Source: an uncultured Verrucomicrobiales bacterium (GTDB taxonomy: Bacteria > Verrucomicrobiota > Verrucomicrobiia > Verrucomicrobiales > Akkermansiaceae). Taken from it: 64,000 bases of DNA. The position numbers were made by a program, and so were the translations under genes. Positions 46,823-56,275 of this stretch are shown here, piece after piece (position 1 is the first letter of the stretch; each line of letters starts with the position of its first letter). The notes beneath the pieces are model-generated. The model was given only the letters and a program-made list of their open reading frames with translations, did not search any database and had not been told where the DNA came from. The stretch lies in NCBI GenBank assembly GCA_905478925.1, contig CAJQKQ010000036.1, positions 1 to 64,000 on the forward strand, read 5' to 3'.

Positions 46823-49015
46823 ATGCCAAATTTTAAACACGTAACCTATTCCTGGGATGATTCCCATGCCGCCAGTCTTGATGCTGTTGATCGACTTGTC
46901 TATCGCTCAAATATTCTCGGCGCGGATCAGCGCATTACCAACACCGGTGGTGGAAATACCTCATCGAAAATCATGGAAACGGATCCGCTGACAGGACAGC
47001 AGACCGAAGTCCTCTGGGTCAAAGGCTCCGGCGGCGACCTCCGCACCTCGAAACGTGAGAATTTCTCATCCCTCTACCAGGACAAGCTGATCGGCTTGCA
47101 AAGTGTCTATGCTGCGAAATCAAGCAACGGCCTCAAAACCGCAGCGGAAGACGAGATGGTGGGCATGTATTTCCACACCACTTTCAACCTCAACCCCCGC
47201 CCTTCTTCGATCGACACCCCGCTCCACAGCTTCCTCACAGGAAAACACGTGGATCACATGCACCCGAACGCGATCATCGCCATCGCCGCTTCGAAAAACT
47301 GCGAGGCGCTGACCAAGGAGATCTTCGAAGGGGAAATGGAATACGTGCCGTGGATGCGCCCGGGCTTCGAACTCGGTCTCGCAATGCAGGAGATCGAAAA
47401 GGCCAAGCCCACCACCCAGGCGATCATGATGGGCCAGCATGGCTTCATTTCATGGGACGACGATGACAAGAAGTGCTACGAACTCACTCTCCGCCTGATC
47501 GACAAGGCAGCTCAATACATCCAAGACAAATATGAGGCCAAGGGCGGCGACGCGAAAGTCTTCGGCGGGCAGAAACACCAGACCCTACCCGAAGAGGAGC
47601 GCCGTGCGACACTCGCCGGAATCCTGCCATGGCTGCGCGGCCAGGTCTCCCAACAGAAGCGTTTCATCGGCACGATACAGGACGACGAAAAGATCCTCCG
47701 TTTCGTGAACTCAGTCGACGCCCCGCGCCTCGCCGAGCTCGGAACCTCTTGCCCGGATCATTTCCTCCGCACCAAGATAAAGCCGCTCTACATCGCATGG
47801 GATCCACAGCAGGAAGATCTCGCCGCACTGAAAGAGAAGCTCGCGGCAGGCCTCCTCGAATACCGCGAGGACTACGCGAAATACTACGCGACCTGCAGAC
47901 ACGAAAACTCCCCCGCCATGCGCGACCCAAACCCGACCGTGGTTCTTATCCCGGGTCTTGGCATGATTGCATGGGGCAAGGACAAGTCCGAATCCCGCGT
48001 CACGGCCGAGTTCTACAACTGCGCGGTCGAGGTGATGCGCGGTGCTGAAGCCATCGATACCTACATTTCCCTTCCCCAGCAGGAAGCCTTCGACATCGAA
48101 TACTGGCTGCTTGAGGAAGCGAAGCTGAAGCGCATGCCGGCCGAGAAAGAACTCGCCCGCCAGATCGTCATCGTCGTCGGTTCAGGCTCAGGCATCGGCA
48201 AGGAAACCGCGCATCGCCTCGTCAAGGAAGGCGCGCACATCGTCTGCGTCGATATGAACCTTGATGCAGCCCAAAGCACAGCCAAGGAAATCACCGATAA
48301 ATATGGCCTCGGAATCGGCGTCGCCGGCTCCGGTATCTCGAACTGCGGCCCAGCCATCGCACTGCAGGGCAATATCACTGACCGTGCAGGCATCCGTGTG
48401 ATGCTCGACCAGGTCGCCCTCGCATACGGCGGTTTCGACCACATCTGCATTACCGCAGGTATCTTCGTCCCAGCCGACACCACCGGCCACATCCCGGATG
48501 AAAAATGGGGTCTCACATTTGCCATCAACGTGAGCGGTTCCTACTTCGTCGCCGACGAGGCATACAAGACATGGAAGGAGCAAGGCCTCCAAGGCAACCT
48601 CGTCCTCACCACCTCGGCGAACGCCGCTGTGGCGAAAAAGGGCTCCCTCGCTTACGATACCTCGAAAGCCGCCGCAAACCACCTTGTCCGCGAACTCGCC
48701 ATCGAGCTTTCCCCGCTCATCCGCGTCAACGGCGTCGCCCCGGCGACGGTCGTTTCGGGTTCCGCAATGTTCCCGCGCGAACGTGTCATCGGCTCGCTTG
48801 CGAAGTACGACATCCCCTTCACCGAGGATGAGGAAACGGAATCGCTCGTCAACAAGCTCGCACAGTTCTACGCCAACCGGACGCTCACCAAATCCCCGAT
48901 CACCCCGGCGGATCAGGCGGAGGCATATTTCCTCCTCGTCACCAAGCGCCTGAGCAAGACCACCGGCCAAGTGATCACCGTCGACGGCGGCTTGCACGAG
49001 GCCTTCCTCCGCTAG
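46823..49015 (+). CDS. Bifunctional rhamnulose-1-phosphate aldolase/short-chain dehydrogenase (RhaEW)
   Basis: The N-terminal about 450 residues are a class II aldolase. Metal ligands are in GKHVDHMHPNAIIAIAAS and MGQHGFISWDDD, and the fold starts with RITNTGGGNTSSKI. The C-terminal about 260 residues are an SDR dehydrogenase with IVVGSGSGIGKETA, HICITAGIF, LTTSANAAVA and the catalytic YDTSKAA. Together they would cleave rhamnulose-1-phosphate to DHAP and L-lactaldehyde and oxidise the aldehyde to lactate. ATG 46823 is preferred over 46763 because the family starts with a short polar head. The stop codon lies in the CTAG at the edge of a palindromic element. Confidence 0.95.
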   Translation: MPNFKHVTYSWDDSHAASLDAVDRLVYRSNILGADQRITNTGGGNTSSKIMETDPLTGQQTEVLWVKGSGGDLRTSKRENFSSLYQDKLIGLQSVYAAKSSNGLKTAAEDEMVGMYFHTTFNLNPRPSSIDTPLHSFLTGKHVDHMHPNAIIAIAASKNCEALTKEIFEGEMEYVPWMRPGFELGLAMQEIEKAKPTTQAIMMGQHGFISWDDDDKKCYELTLRLIDKAAQYIQDKYEAKGGDAKVFGGQKHQTLPEEERRATLAGILPWLRGQVSQQKRFIGTIQDDEKILRFVNSVDAPRLAELGTSCPDHFLRTKIKPLYIAWDPQQEDLAALKEKLAAGLLEYREDYAKYYATCRHENSPAMRDPNPTVVLIPGLGMIAWGKDKSESRVTAEFYNCAVEVMRGAEAIDTYISLPQQEAFDIEYWLLEEAKLKRMPAEKELARQIVIVVGSGSGIGKETAHRLVKEGAHIVCVDMNLDAAQSTAKEITDKYGLGIGVAGSGISNCGPAIALQGNITDRAGIRVMLDQVALAYGGFDHICITAGIFVPADTTGHIPDEKWGLTFAINVSGSYFVADEAYKTWKEQGLQGNLVLTTSANAAVAKKGSLAYDTSKAAANHLVRELAIELSPLIRVNGVAPATVVSGSAMFPRERVIGSLAKYDIPFTEDEETESLVNKLAQFYANRTLTKSPITPADQAEAYFLLVTKRLSKTTGQVITVDGGLHEAFLR

Positions 49016-49063
49016 TGTTCTGAAAATCCCCATCCGTCAGATTAAAGTTTTTCAGAACGCTAG
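49012..49063. repeat. MITE-like palindromic element, copy 2 (shortened)
   Basis: CTAG-TGTTCTGAAAA at the left and TTTTTCAGAACG-CTAG at the right are terminal inverted repeats flanked by a CTAG direct repeat. The inner CCCCATCCGTCAGATTAAAG is identical to the right arm of copy 1 (5918-6130). The left CTAG contains the RhaEW stop codon, so insertion kept the reading frame intact. Confidence 0.75.
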
Positions 49064-49087
49064 GCTCTTCGCCCGCACATTCCCAAG

Positions 49088-49123
49088 CCGGCGGTTCCCA
49101 CCATGGGGGGCGCCGGTTTTTTT
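49088..49123 (+). terminator. Intrinsic terminator of the RhaEW gene
   Basis: CCGGCG and CGCCGG pair, with further pairing inside, followed by TTTTTTT. It lies 73 bp past the stop; the palindromic element sits between the stop and the terminator. Confidence 0.85.
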
Positions 49124-49292
49124 CGTAATCCGAAAACGCGAAGCTAAGTTCGCTTTCAGCCGATATTCTACAGTTAGAATTGAATTGGGTGGTGTGGATT
49201 CCTCATCAGGAAAGGCTCAAACACAACCCCAGCTCTGCGTCCCTCTGCGACCTTTGCGACTCTGCGCTAGATTTTTCTATACGAATGCGATG

Positions 49293-49413
49293 TGAACCGA
49301 TTTCCAGGGGAGGACTCGCGCAAAGCCGCAATGACTTGGACGATGTTTGAATACGGACAATGGAAGCAACAGAGACGACCACTCCTCTTTTTCACAATTC
49401 TCTATGCGCGGCA
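49293..49413 (+). repeat. 120-bp dispersed repeat, copy 1
   Basis: The block starts with GAACCGATTTCCAGG, includes GACTCGCGCAAAGCCGC and CGATGTTTGAATACGGACAA, and ends TTCTCTATGCGCGGC. An inverted copy lies at 61214-61543, where another element has inserted. No coding sense is seen. The rest of 49124-49615 holds low-complexity CTCTGCG/TTTGCG motifs and a CCCGGCA...TGCCGGG hairpin near 49561, but no gene. Confidence 0.7.
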
Positions 49414-49615
49414 GTATATCGTCCATTGCAGCGGTCAATCGACGAAAGTATCCCCGCAACAACGGGGTGCACGCACTCGACATCGCCCGCGGGCACTCGG
49501 AGTCGATTCACCAACCCGAACCAGTTACACTGGCGCCCAGAAGAGCACGACGCTCTGCCACCCCGGCAACATTTCCTGCCGGGATCGATACAAAGCCGTC
49601 TGCCACCTCAGTGCC

Positions 49616-51085
49616 TTAATCCGTTGTGAACGGTGATGCCGGAAGACCTTCCTTATTGTAGAAATTGATCCCGACCGGGTTCGACTCGTAGCCGAAGCGG
49701 ACGTGCTGGGGAGACTTTACCTCGTCGTGCCAGACCACGACTGTCTCGCCGTCGATCTTGGCCTTGGCCCAGTGCCACTTGCCGGCCTTGTCCTGGATCG
49801 AAAAGCGAGCCAACTCGGCAGCTTTGGTTTCTTTCACCGGATCGAGACCTTTCTTCTCGCCCGTCATGAGACCGGAGCCGACATGCTCGAAGGAGACACG
49901 AATCTTCGAGCCTTCCTTCTTCATGCCCTTGTAGAGTGGACCGGAGGACACCACGTCCTTGTTGTAATCCTTCGCGAGTGCCAGGAGTGCTAACCGTTTG
50001 CCGACGTCTTGCTTGTTTTTGGGATGGATGTCCTTGGCGTTGCCGATGTCGATGATAACAGCCATGCCAGTCTTGGGCAGACGCAAGGCACGGCGCTGTC
50101 CTTCCCGGACCGGTCCCCAGCCACCGCCCTCGGGCTTGTCATCCGGTTTTTGGAAGTTCGCGAGCTGGACCCAGTAGAAGGAGAGATCGTCGTTCTCGAA
50201 AACAGAGCGCCAGCCCTTCACGAGAGCTTCTTTGAGATAGTCGTAGCGCAGGCCGTCACTGGCGTTTGATTCGCCCTGATACCAGATCGCCCCACGCACA
50301 CTGAGCGGAGTGAGAGCATGCACCATTCCGTTGTAGATTTGCACCGCGCCTCCCTTTGGCTTACCTGCCTCGCCACCTTCTTTGCGTGCTTTCGAGATCG
50401 CTTCGAGGTTCTCGACGTAGTCCTTTAGATCGGGGACGGCCTTGAATCCGACTGGCGGAGTCCACGGCTCGATGCGTGTCCCACCCCAGTTTGTCCCAAC
50501 CAGTCCGATGGGCACGTTAAGTTCCTTTTGCAATTCACGTCCAAAGAAGTAGCCAGCCGCGCTGAAGCCCGGGATGGTTTCCGGCGAGCAGATTTGCCAT
50601 TGGCCGCGGGCCTCGTTTTGCGGATCAGGGTTGGCGACGTGGCCGGGAACGTTGAAGAGGCGAATCTGCGGGTGATCCGCGGCTGCGATCTCCTCCGTCT
50701 TATTCAGCGAGCGGTTCACGGGCCACTCCATGTTCGACTGACCGGAGCAGATCCAGACTTCGCCGAGGAGGATGTCCTTGAGCTCGATCGTATTCTTGCC
50801 CTTCACGGTCATGGTGTGGGCTTTGCCATCTGCGGAGAGGGCCGGGAGGTCAACTCGCCATGACCCTTCTTTGGCCGCGGTGGTTTTGGCGCTCTTGCCA
50901 CCGAACGAGACGGTGACGGCTTCTCCCGCATCGGCCGTTCCCCATACCCGGATCGGCGCCTTCTGTTGAAGGACCATATGGTCTCCAAATACCTTCGAGA
51001 CGATGACGTCGGCGAGAGTGAACGAGGTGGTGGAAAGCGTGGCCGCGAGGAACGCGGCGGCTGAGAGAGGGCGTTTTAGAGTCAT
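49616..51085 (-). CDS. Sialate O-acetylesterase-like SGNH esterase
   Basis: A signal peptide (LSAAAFLAATLSTTSFTLAD) precedes a beta-sandwich (VFGDHMVLQQKAPIRVWGTA) typical of verrucomicrobial sialate O-acetylesterases. The SGNH domain has the nucleophile block EVWICSGQSNMEWPV, then GLVGTNWGGTRIEPW, AIWYQGESNASDGLRYDY and the catalytic DIHPKNKQDVGKRLA. It has 489 residues. It would remove O-acetyl groups from sialic acid or other glycans outside the cell. The related esterase gene upstream shares its strand. Confidence 0.9.
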   Translation of the reverse strand: MTLKRPLSAAAFLAATLSTTSFTLADVIVSKVFGDHMVLQQKAPIRVWGTADAGEAVTVSFGGKSAKTTAAKEGSWRVDLPALSADGKAHTMTVKGKNTIELKDILLGEVWICSGQSNMEWPVNRSLNKTEEIAAADHPQIRLFNVPGHVANPDPQNEARGQWQICSPETIPGFSAAGYFFGRELQKELNVPIGLVGTNWGGTRIEPWTPPVGFKAVPDLKDYVENLEAISKARKEGGEAGKPKGGAVQIYNGMVHALTPLSVRGAIWYQGESNASDGLRYDYLKEALVKGWRSVFENDDLSFYWVQLANFQKPDDKPEGGGWGPVREGQRRALRLPKTGMAVIIDIGNAKDIHPKNKQDVGKRLALLALAKDYNKDVVSSGPLYKGMKKEGSKIRVSFEHVGSGLMTGEKKGLDPVKETKAAELARFSIQDKAGKWHWAKAKIDGETVVVWHDEVKSPQHVRFGYESNPVGINFYNKEGLPASPFTTD

Positions 51086-51278
51086 AAGATGAATGCAGTT
51101 TCAGGATTGAAGATGAGATCCCCCACCGAGTCGAGGCGGGAAGATACACTGATTACTCTTCCGGACGCCGATCTCTTTCACTCTGCCCCCGGAATCTTGA
51201 TTCCTTTGCTTCTTATTTTCCTAAATGTACCCCTCCTTGTTGACCCGACATTGCAGGAGCAGGTGATCGTTTGCGGCA

Positions 51279-52217
51279 TCACTTCTTCTTCCCCCGGCTT
51301 TGCGCAAAGATCCACTCATGCAGCTCCTTGCTTGCGAGAGCTTGCCCGACCACGCCGTGATCACCATCGGGGTATTCGGTGTATTTTACTTCGGCTCGCG
51401 CTTTCTTCAAGGCCTCGACCATTCTCTGGCTCTGACTCACAGGGACGGTAGGATCTTTGGCACCATGGAAGACCCAGACCGGGACCTTCTTGAAATTGGA
51501 TGCGGAAGCCGGGTTTCCCCCACCCGCTATCGGGACTCCCGCCGCAAAGAGCTTTGGCTCATCCGAGAGAATATGGAAAGTCCCGTATCCCCCCATCGAG
51601 TATCCCGCCAAATAGATCCGGTCTTCGTCGATCGGGAGGTTCTTCAAAAGCTCCTGCACAATCTCAACAACGCCATTTGCCTTCTCGCCATTCCAGCCCA
51701 ATTGATCGGGATTCTGGGGTGCGACGATAAAACAGGGGCGCTTTTTGAAATTTTCATCGCTCGAAAAAACATTCGCCATCCAAGGATGATTTGGAGTCAT
51801 GACATTACCTCCCCTTCCATGAAGCCAGACGACGAGTGGGTAACCGGCGTCCTTGGAGCGCTTCATCTTCCGTTCCCCAAAGAGCCGATACTTCAAGCCA
51901 TGACCCTCTGTCCGAGCCCACTCCCCTTTCAAGAGCTTTGCAAATTCATCCGAAGCTTCCTCGCTTTCGCCAGTAATTTTCTCTTCCTCGTTCTCAAGTT
52001 CCTTGGCCTTGACCCATTCCCGATCGGCCTCCGACAATGTCGCGAGATCGATAGTAAAGACACGCCGGTCCCTCGTTCGCCGAATGGTCACCTTTCCATC
52101 CGCTGACTTCACATAGTCTGCCTTGATCGTCTTACCATCTTTCGATTTCGTCCAATCACGGGCCTCCCCGAAAACCAATACGCAGAGACCTATCCAAACC
52201 AAGAAGATCATTTTCAT
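51279..52217 (-). CDS. Secreted alpha/beta-hydrolase with SHD1-like N domain
   Basis: From ATG 52217 a signal peptide (MIFLVWIGLCVLVFGEA) precedes an SHD1-like domain (RDWTKSKDGKTIKADYVK, then FTIDLATLSEADREWV), common in Planctomycetes and Verrucomicrobia. The hydrolase domain has YPLVVWLHGRGGNVMTP (oxyanion hole), the nucleophile in YLAGYSMGGYGTFHIL, the acid in VFHGAKDPTVP and the histidine in YPDGDHGVVG. This is the phospholipase/feruloyl-esterase-like branch. The ATG at 52325 lies upstream of the signal and is rejected. The total is 312 residues. Confidence 0.85.
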   Translation of the reverse strand: MKMIFLVWIGLCVLVFGEARDWTKSKDGKTIKADYVKSADGKVTIRRTRDRRVFTIDLATLSEADREWVKAKELENEEEKITGESEEASDEFAKLLKGEWARTEGHGLKYRLFGERKMKRSKDAGYPLVVWLHGRGGNVMTPNHPWMANVFSSDENFKKRPCFIVAPQNPDQLGWNGEKANGVVEIVQELLKNLPIDEDRIYLAGYSMGGYGTFHILSDEPKLFAAGVPIAGGGNPASASNFKKVPVWVFHGAKDPTVPVSQSQRMVEALKKARAEVKYTEYPDGDHGVVGQALASKELHEWIFAQSRGKKK

Positions 52218-52365
52218 TCCCGCACAATGCCTTTCTTTCAAGGTGAGGCAACCTTCTAATGGCAAACTCGCCACCAAAGTAATCACGAAACATAGCACCA
52301 CTTGAACGTCCCGAACTTGCAACACCGCGTTGCTCGTTCAGAGAAAAACACCACACCACAGCCAT

Positions 52366-52506
52366 TCATGACTGCCGGAGTTGTGCTGACTGCTGATCGC
52401 CTCCTGAGGGAACGGCCTCATTCACGACCCACTCGAAACCATTAAGATCAGTGTCGAAATTCACCGTGTAATTCGCATTTGATCTGGAATTCCAGGTCAA
52501 TAACAT
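52366..52506 (-). pseudogene. C-terminal remnant of a secreted protein
   Basis: The open stretch reads LLTWNSRSNANYTVNFDTD and GFEWVVNEAVPSGGD before its stop at 52366. This pattern (TWNS...Y.V.FSTDL..W) ends many verrucomicrobial secreted and autotransporter-like proteins. Upstream it merges with a strong hairpin at 52534-52597 and then a stop, so only the tail remains. The rest of 52218-52919 shows no gene. Confidence 0.45.
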
Positions 52507-52525
52507 CCCTCCCAGTAATCCGGGC

Positions 52526-52597
52526 AAAAAAAAGCGGTCCGACTGATCATCACTCCCAGGAAAAACCCTAACCTGGGAGGCATCTCAGTCGAACCGC
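52526..52597 (-). terminator. Long hairpin with T8 tract, minus strand
   Basis: Outer arms GCGGT-C-CGACTGA and TCAGTCG-A-ACCGC (52534-52546, 52585-52597) and inner arms CTCCCAGG/CCTGGGAG form a long hairpin, followed on the minus strand by eight T. It looks like a strong intrinsic terminator, but no minus-strand gene precedes it. It may end an unknown RNA made from 52600-52900. Confidence 0.6.
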
Positions 52598-52919
52598 CTT
52601 GTCTTGCGACAGTTCCTAATACTGCGCCGGGCGTATCTCTCTTTCATCACTCTTTCAAAATTCTTTAGTCCGAGGAGCTACCTGTTAAACCAAATGGTGA
52701 AAGCAGGTGTGAGTTCTAGCTGACACAGGACCAAACCACGGTGTGGGCGGGAGAGATTACGGCTCCCGGGAAACCCTGCTATCCCTGAAGCAGGGATCTC
52801 CATCTTGTGTCCTGCCACGTTATCTGTGTTGAGTTTGCCGGGTCGTCCCCTTGCATTTCCCCGGACTTTGAGCTTTCCGATGGCGTCCTTGCCGTTAGAA
52901 CAGTGGCGTCCTTCCACGT

Positions 52920-53213
52920 ATGTCCGAAGACCACAAGAAGCAACTCCAAACCCAGCTCTGGAATATCGCCAACACCCTGAGGGGGAAAATGGGGGCGGAT
53001 GAGTTCCGGGACTACATCCTCGGCTTCATCTTCTACAAGTATCTCTCCGAGCGGATGCACCTCTTCGCGGACGACATCCTGAAGCACGACGGCATCCGGT
53101 TCGGTCCCATCGACGAGACCTGCATCACCTCCCAATATTTGTTCCACCATCACCACTTGTCAGTCAGATTCGGATCAAACTTATTTTTCAATTTCGCTAA
53201 CCGTAATCGATAA
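52920..53213 (+). pseudogene. Truncated hsdM (type I restriction-modification methyltransferase)
   Basis: The first about 60 residues (KKQLQTQLWNIANTLRGKM, then EFRDYILGFIFYKYLSERMH) match the HsdM N-terminal domain. Similarity fades after RFGPIDETCITSQYLF, and the frame ends after 97 residues with a histidine/phenylalanine-rich tail. Full HsdM proteins have about 500 residues and include the NPPF methylase motif, which is absent. This looks like the left scar of a replaced type I R-M locus, directly before the TerB gene. Confidence 0.8.
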
Positions 53214-53217
53214 AAAT

Positions 53218-56200
53218 ATGTGGCTCGCGATATTGGTATTGGTATTAGTGGTGTGTGGGCTGGGGTTCGTCGCGGTTTCAGTAGACTATTGGTTCAAGGC
53301 TAAAAGGCACCGAGCGAGTCGAATATGGAAGGAGATAGCAACAATCGAAGCAACCGTAGCTGAATTGAACCACTCAGTAGCCCAGCTAGGGGAAAACTTA
53401 CACAGGTCGGTAAAGACACATGTTGGCCCCCTTGTCGATCAACATCTCGCTGGCCAATCAATAGCTCGACTGAAGGATCACATGCAAAGGGTGCCCATCA
53501 AGTATTTGTCGGAGGCAGGAATTTCTTCGCTCCTAGACTTACAGCGTCAATCGCCTCAAAGCATATTGGCAATCAGGGGTGTCGGGGCAGGAACCGCTAA
53601 TGAGATATTCAGATCATTGAAGCAGATACTGGTCGAGATTCATGACGGAGAGTTGGATTTTTTCCCGTCGCAACCGTTCCATAAATCGAGCTCCTTGGAT
53701 TTGGCGAACTCTACCTACGCCTACGTTGTCGAAAGGAAGCGTATGGATTCCGCCATTGATGATCTTAGGATGCCTCTCGATCGTCACAGGCCTGAAATCC
53801 AAGACGCCAGGTTTGCGGCTAAACCATGGGGGTGGATGAAAACCCTCTCAAAGGGATCGACCGCCAAACTGAACAAGACACTTAAAACTCTCGAAGATGC
53901 AGAGCATGAGATTTCTCCTCGATGCGTGCTTGCGAGGCAGTTGGCTCATAACTTCAAAGCGACGGGAGGCCTGCCTCCGACAAGAGAATCATTGGATGAC
54001 CACTTTGCTTCCAATCAGGATGATTATTTGAGTCTATTCTCTCACCTTCTCCCGCAGAATCAGCCGATTGCGATGCCCACCTATGAAATGGTTCACGATG
54101 AGCCGCCGATCAAGGTAGCCCCGGTTCGTTCGATGCACGATATTGTCACCTCTACACGCCCACCCCAAGTGAGGAGACTTCAATGGGCTCCTAGCGGTGA
54201 GGTCATCAAGCTCTGTGATCGGATGATCGCGGGTAATATTTACACCACGGACGTTCCACTAGGATGGGATGGAGAACCCTCTGCCATCTGCAAGCGCCTG
54301 TCTGTGGATTCCAATCAACGAGTGGACGAAGACCTTCCCTACTACCCTAATTATGAGTCACTCAGTCCCGGGCAGCGAGGATTCTATCTGGATTGGCTGG
54401 CTGGAGGACGCCGGATGTCCAATCCCGATCAACTTCCGACCGGATACCTATTCCTATTCTTTTACGGCATCGAGAGGCGGGTCATCGTGGAGGGCGACCG
54501 GGATTCATCACTGTGGAATAAAGTTTTCGACCTACTTCAAATTTATGGAATGACGCGGAGGAGCCGGTCCATACCAAGTTATTTCGGAGATTTCCTTCAC
54601 TTCGTTTCCTATTCATGGGGAGCTGAAGACTATTCATTGAGATTGCCGGCTCTTCTAGAAATGCAGGGCGAGCGCCTCAGTGAAACTGCCCTAGGCCTTG
54701 CATTGGCACATCACTTTCTAAAGAACCAACCGATTGACTGGAAGTTAGGACACCTCGTGGCCATGGGGCTTGAGGATTCGCGCCGAAGCGTTGTGATCAA
54801 GCGAACTGGAAATGCCTTCCGTGAGATGTTTATGACCCGGTTTCAGGAGTCGTATCCACAAGGAATGCCGCTGAAGGCTTCAAAAAGAGGCCGGGCGGTT
54901 CGCTATCAAGCAGGTAACGCAAGCCTATCCCCAGGTTATGGAAGCAGCAGCTCTCAAACAGGCAGTCCGTTTGTCATCCAGGTGCCGGGAGTATTGGGTA
55001 TCAGAAGTCAATTTAGGCCGTTAGCGGAAATCTGGAATCGATGTATCGAAGATTTATCCGGATATTCTCGAGCAGTTGGAAAGATCAACAAAGAGAATGG
55101 TGCCTCGAGTCAGGATCTACTTAGGGCACACCTTGCCCTGCCCCACGAAATTCGCAAAGGTAAGCCTCATCCATTGGAAATCCCCTACCGGGATGCGCTT
55201 GACGGCTGCACAGAAGAAGACGGGCTGATCTTCGCCCCGGTTGCAATTCTCGCCAGTATGAGCGGAATTGAGGAACGCCAGAACTTGACCCAAAAGCAAA
55301 GCGAAAATGTCGCATTACTGGTTGAGAGCTTTGGTGACAGTCTGGCACCTCATCCGGCTATCCTGAATCTACCGCTTGCTTGGGATCAGGAGGTGGCCAT
55401 CTTACCCAACCCTGCGGGAGGCGAGCCTTCGACATCCCTCGGAGGTCTGCTACGTTTGCTATATCTTGCGATCCTGGTGGCCTCTGCGGACGGGGTGATC
55501 GACGACGATGAACTTGAAGTTTTTCACAGCTCTAGTGGGATAGAAGACGATTTTGGGAAGGCGCAGGCCAAAGCTACCCAGGCGGTGCTGGTTCGGGACA
55601 CGAACGTCGCGAGCAAGCGGCTTCAGAACATCGCCAAGTCGGTGCATGCCTCCGAACGGATGACGGTGTTCAAGTTGATGGTTCACATCGCTTGTTGCGA
55701 CGAGGTGCTTTCCAGTGACGAGAACCGTATGCTGCGGAGGATAGCCAAGGCTCTAAAACTCGGTTCGGACGCATTGGACGATGTCATGTCCGAGGATGCG
55801 GCCTTCCAGACGGTAACGGTCGTGCACGGCAGGAAAATATTGAGGGGGGAGACGATTCCGAAACCCTCGAAAGCACCGGCCTTCAGTCTGGATATGGAGC
55901 GGATTAGCGCGCTGACGGCAGAGACCGCCGAGGTGGTTTCCATACTGTCCCGTGCGATCGAGGATGAATCCGAGGAAGAAGACGAACCTGAGATCGTATC
56001 AGCAGAAAAGAAGCCAGCAACCAAAGCGCCGGAGTGGATGAATGACCTAGACGAAAGGTATCGCCCGGCACTCATGGAAATACTTATAAATATAGCAGGC
56101 CAGTCGTTCGTCCTGGACGAGATCGCGGGTCGTCACCACATGCTTCCGGACGATCTGATCGATGGAGTCAATGCCTGGTCGGACGAAACGTTGGGCGATT

Positions 56201-56268
56201 TTCTGATCGAACTCGACGACGAAGGACAAGTATCAATCATCGAAGACCTAATTCCAACCAATCAATAA
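53218..56268 (+). CDS. TerB-domain membrane protein of a putative defence island
   Basis: The 1016-residue protein has an N-terminal membrane helix (LAILVLVLVVCGLGFVAV) and a coiled segment. A helix-hairpin-helix-like block follows at about 100-140 (EAGISSLLDLQRQSPQSI, IRGVGAGTANEIF). TerB_N lies near 320-520 (GYLFLFFYGIERRVIVEGDRD). TerB lies near 740-860 (LVASADGVIDDDELEVF). TerB_C forms the last about 75 residues (YRPALMEILINIAGQS). TerB domains occur in tellurite-resistance and phage-defence systems. ATG 53218 follows AT-rich sequence with no clear ribosome-binding site. Codons are less GC-rich than the neighbours'. Two further genes follow with gaps of 7 and 18 bp. Confidence 0.85.
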   Translation: MWLAILVLVLVVCGLGFVAVSVDYWFKAKRHRASRIWKEIATIEATVAELNHSVAQLGENLHRSVKTHVGPLVDQHLAGQSIARLKDHMQRVPIKYLSEAGISSLLDLQRQSPQSILAIRGVGAGTANEIFRSLKQILVEIHDGELDFFPSQPFHKSSSLDLANSTYAYVVERKRMDSAIDDLRMPLDRHRPEIQDARFAAKPWGWMKTLSKGSTAKLNKTLKTLEDAEHEISPRCVLARQLAHNFKATGGLPPTRESLDDHFASNQDDYLSLFSHLLPQNQPIAMPTYEMVHDEPPIKVAPVRSMHDIVTSTRPPQVRRLQWAPSGEVIKLCDRMIAGNIYTTDVPLGWDGEPSAICKRLSVDSNQRVDEDLPYYPNYESLSPGQRGFYLDWLAGGRRMSNPDQLPTGYLFLFFYGIERRVIVEGDRDSSLWNKVFDLLQIYGMTRRSRSIPSYFGDFLHFVSYSWGAEDYSLRLPALLEMQGERLSETALGLALAHHFLKNQPIDWKLGHLVAMGLEDSRRSVVIKRTGNAFREMFMTRFQESYPQGMPLKASKRGRAVRYQAGNASLSPGYGSSSSQTGSPFVIQVPGVLGIRSQFRPLAEIWNRCIEDLSGYSRAVGKINKENGASSQDLLRAHLALPHEIRKGKPHPLEIPYRDALDGCTEEDGLIFAPVAILASMSGIEERQNLTQKQSENVALLVESFGDSLAPHPAILNLPLAWDQEVAILPNPAGGEPSTSLGGLLRLLYLAILVASADGVIDDDELEVFHSSSGIEDDFGKAQAKATQAVLVRDTNVASKRLQNIAKSVHASERMTVFKLMVHIACCDEVLSSDENRMLRRIAKALKLGSDALDDVMSEDAAFQTVTVVHGRKILRGETIPKPSKAPAFSLDMERISALTAETAEVVSILSRAIEDESEEEDEPEIVSAEKKPATKAPEWMNDLDERYRPALMEILINIAGQSFVLDEIAGRHHMLPDDLIDGVNAWSDETLGDFLIELDDEGQVSIIEDLIPTNQ

Positions 56269-56275
56269 TTAAAAA

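Noticed and set aside
48188..49033. 281-codon minus-strand frame opposite the dehydrogenase half of RhaEW
   Set aside because: The forward frame has intact SDR motifs; the reverse product has no recognisable domain and follows third-position GC bias.
49421..49615. Several overlapping plus-strand frames after the dispersed repeat
   Set aside because: They share no domain, are rich in Ser/Arg/Pro like random GC-rich sequence, and none has a credible start.
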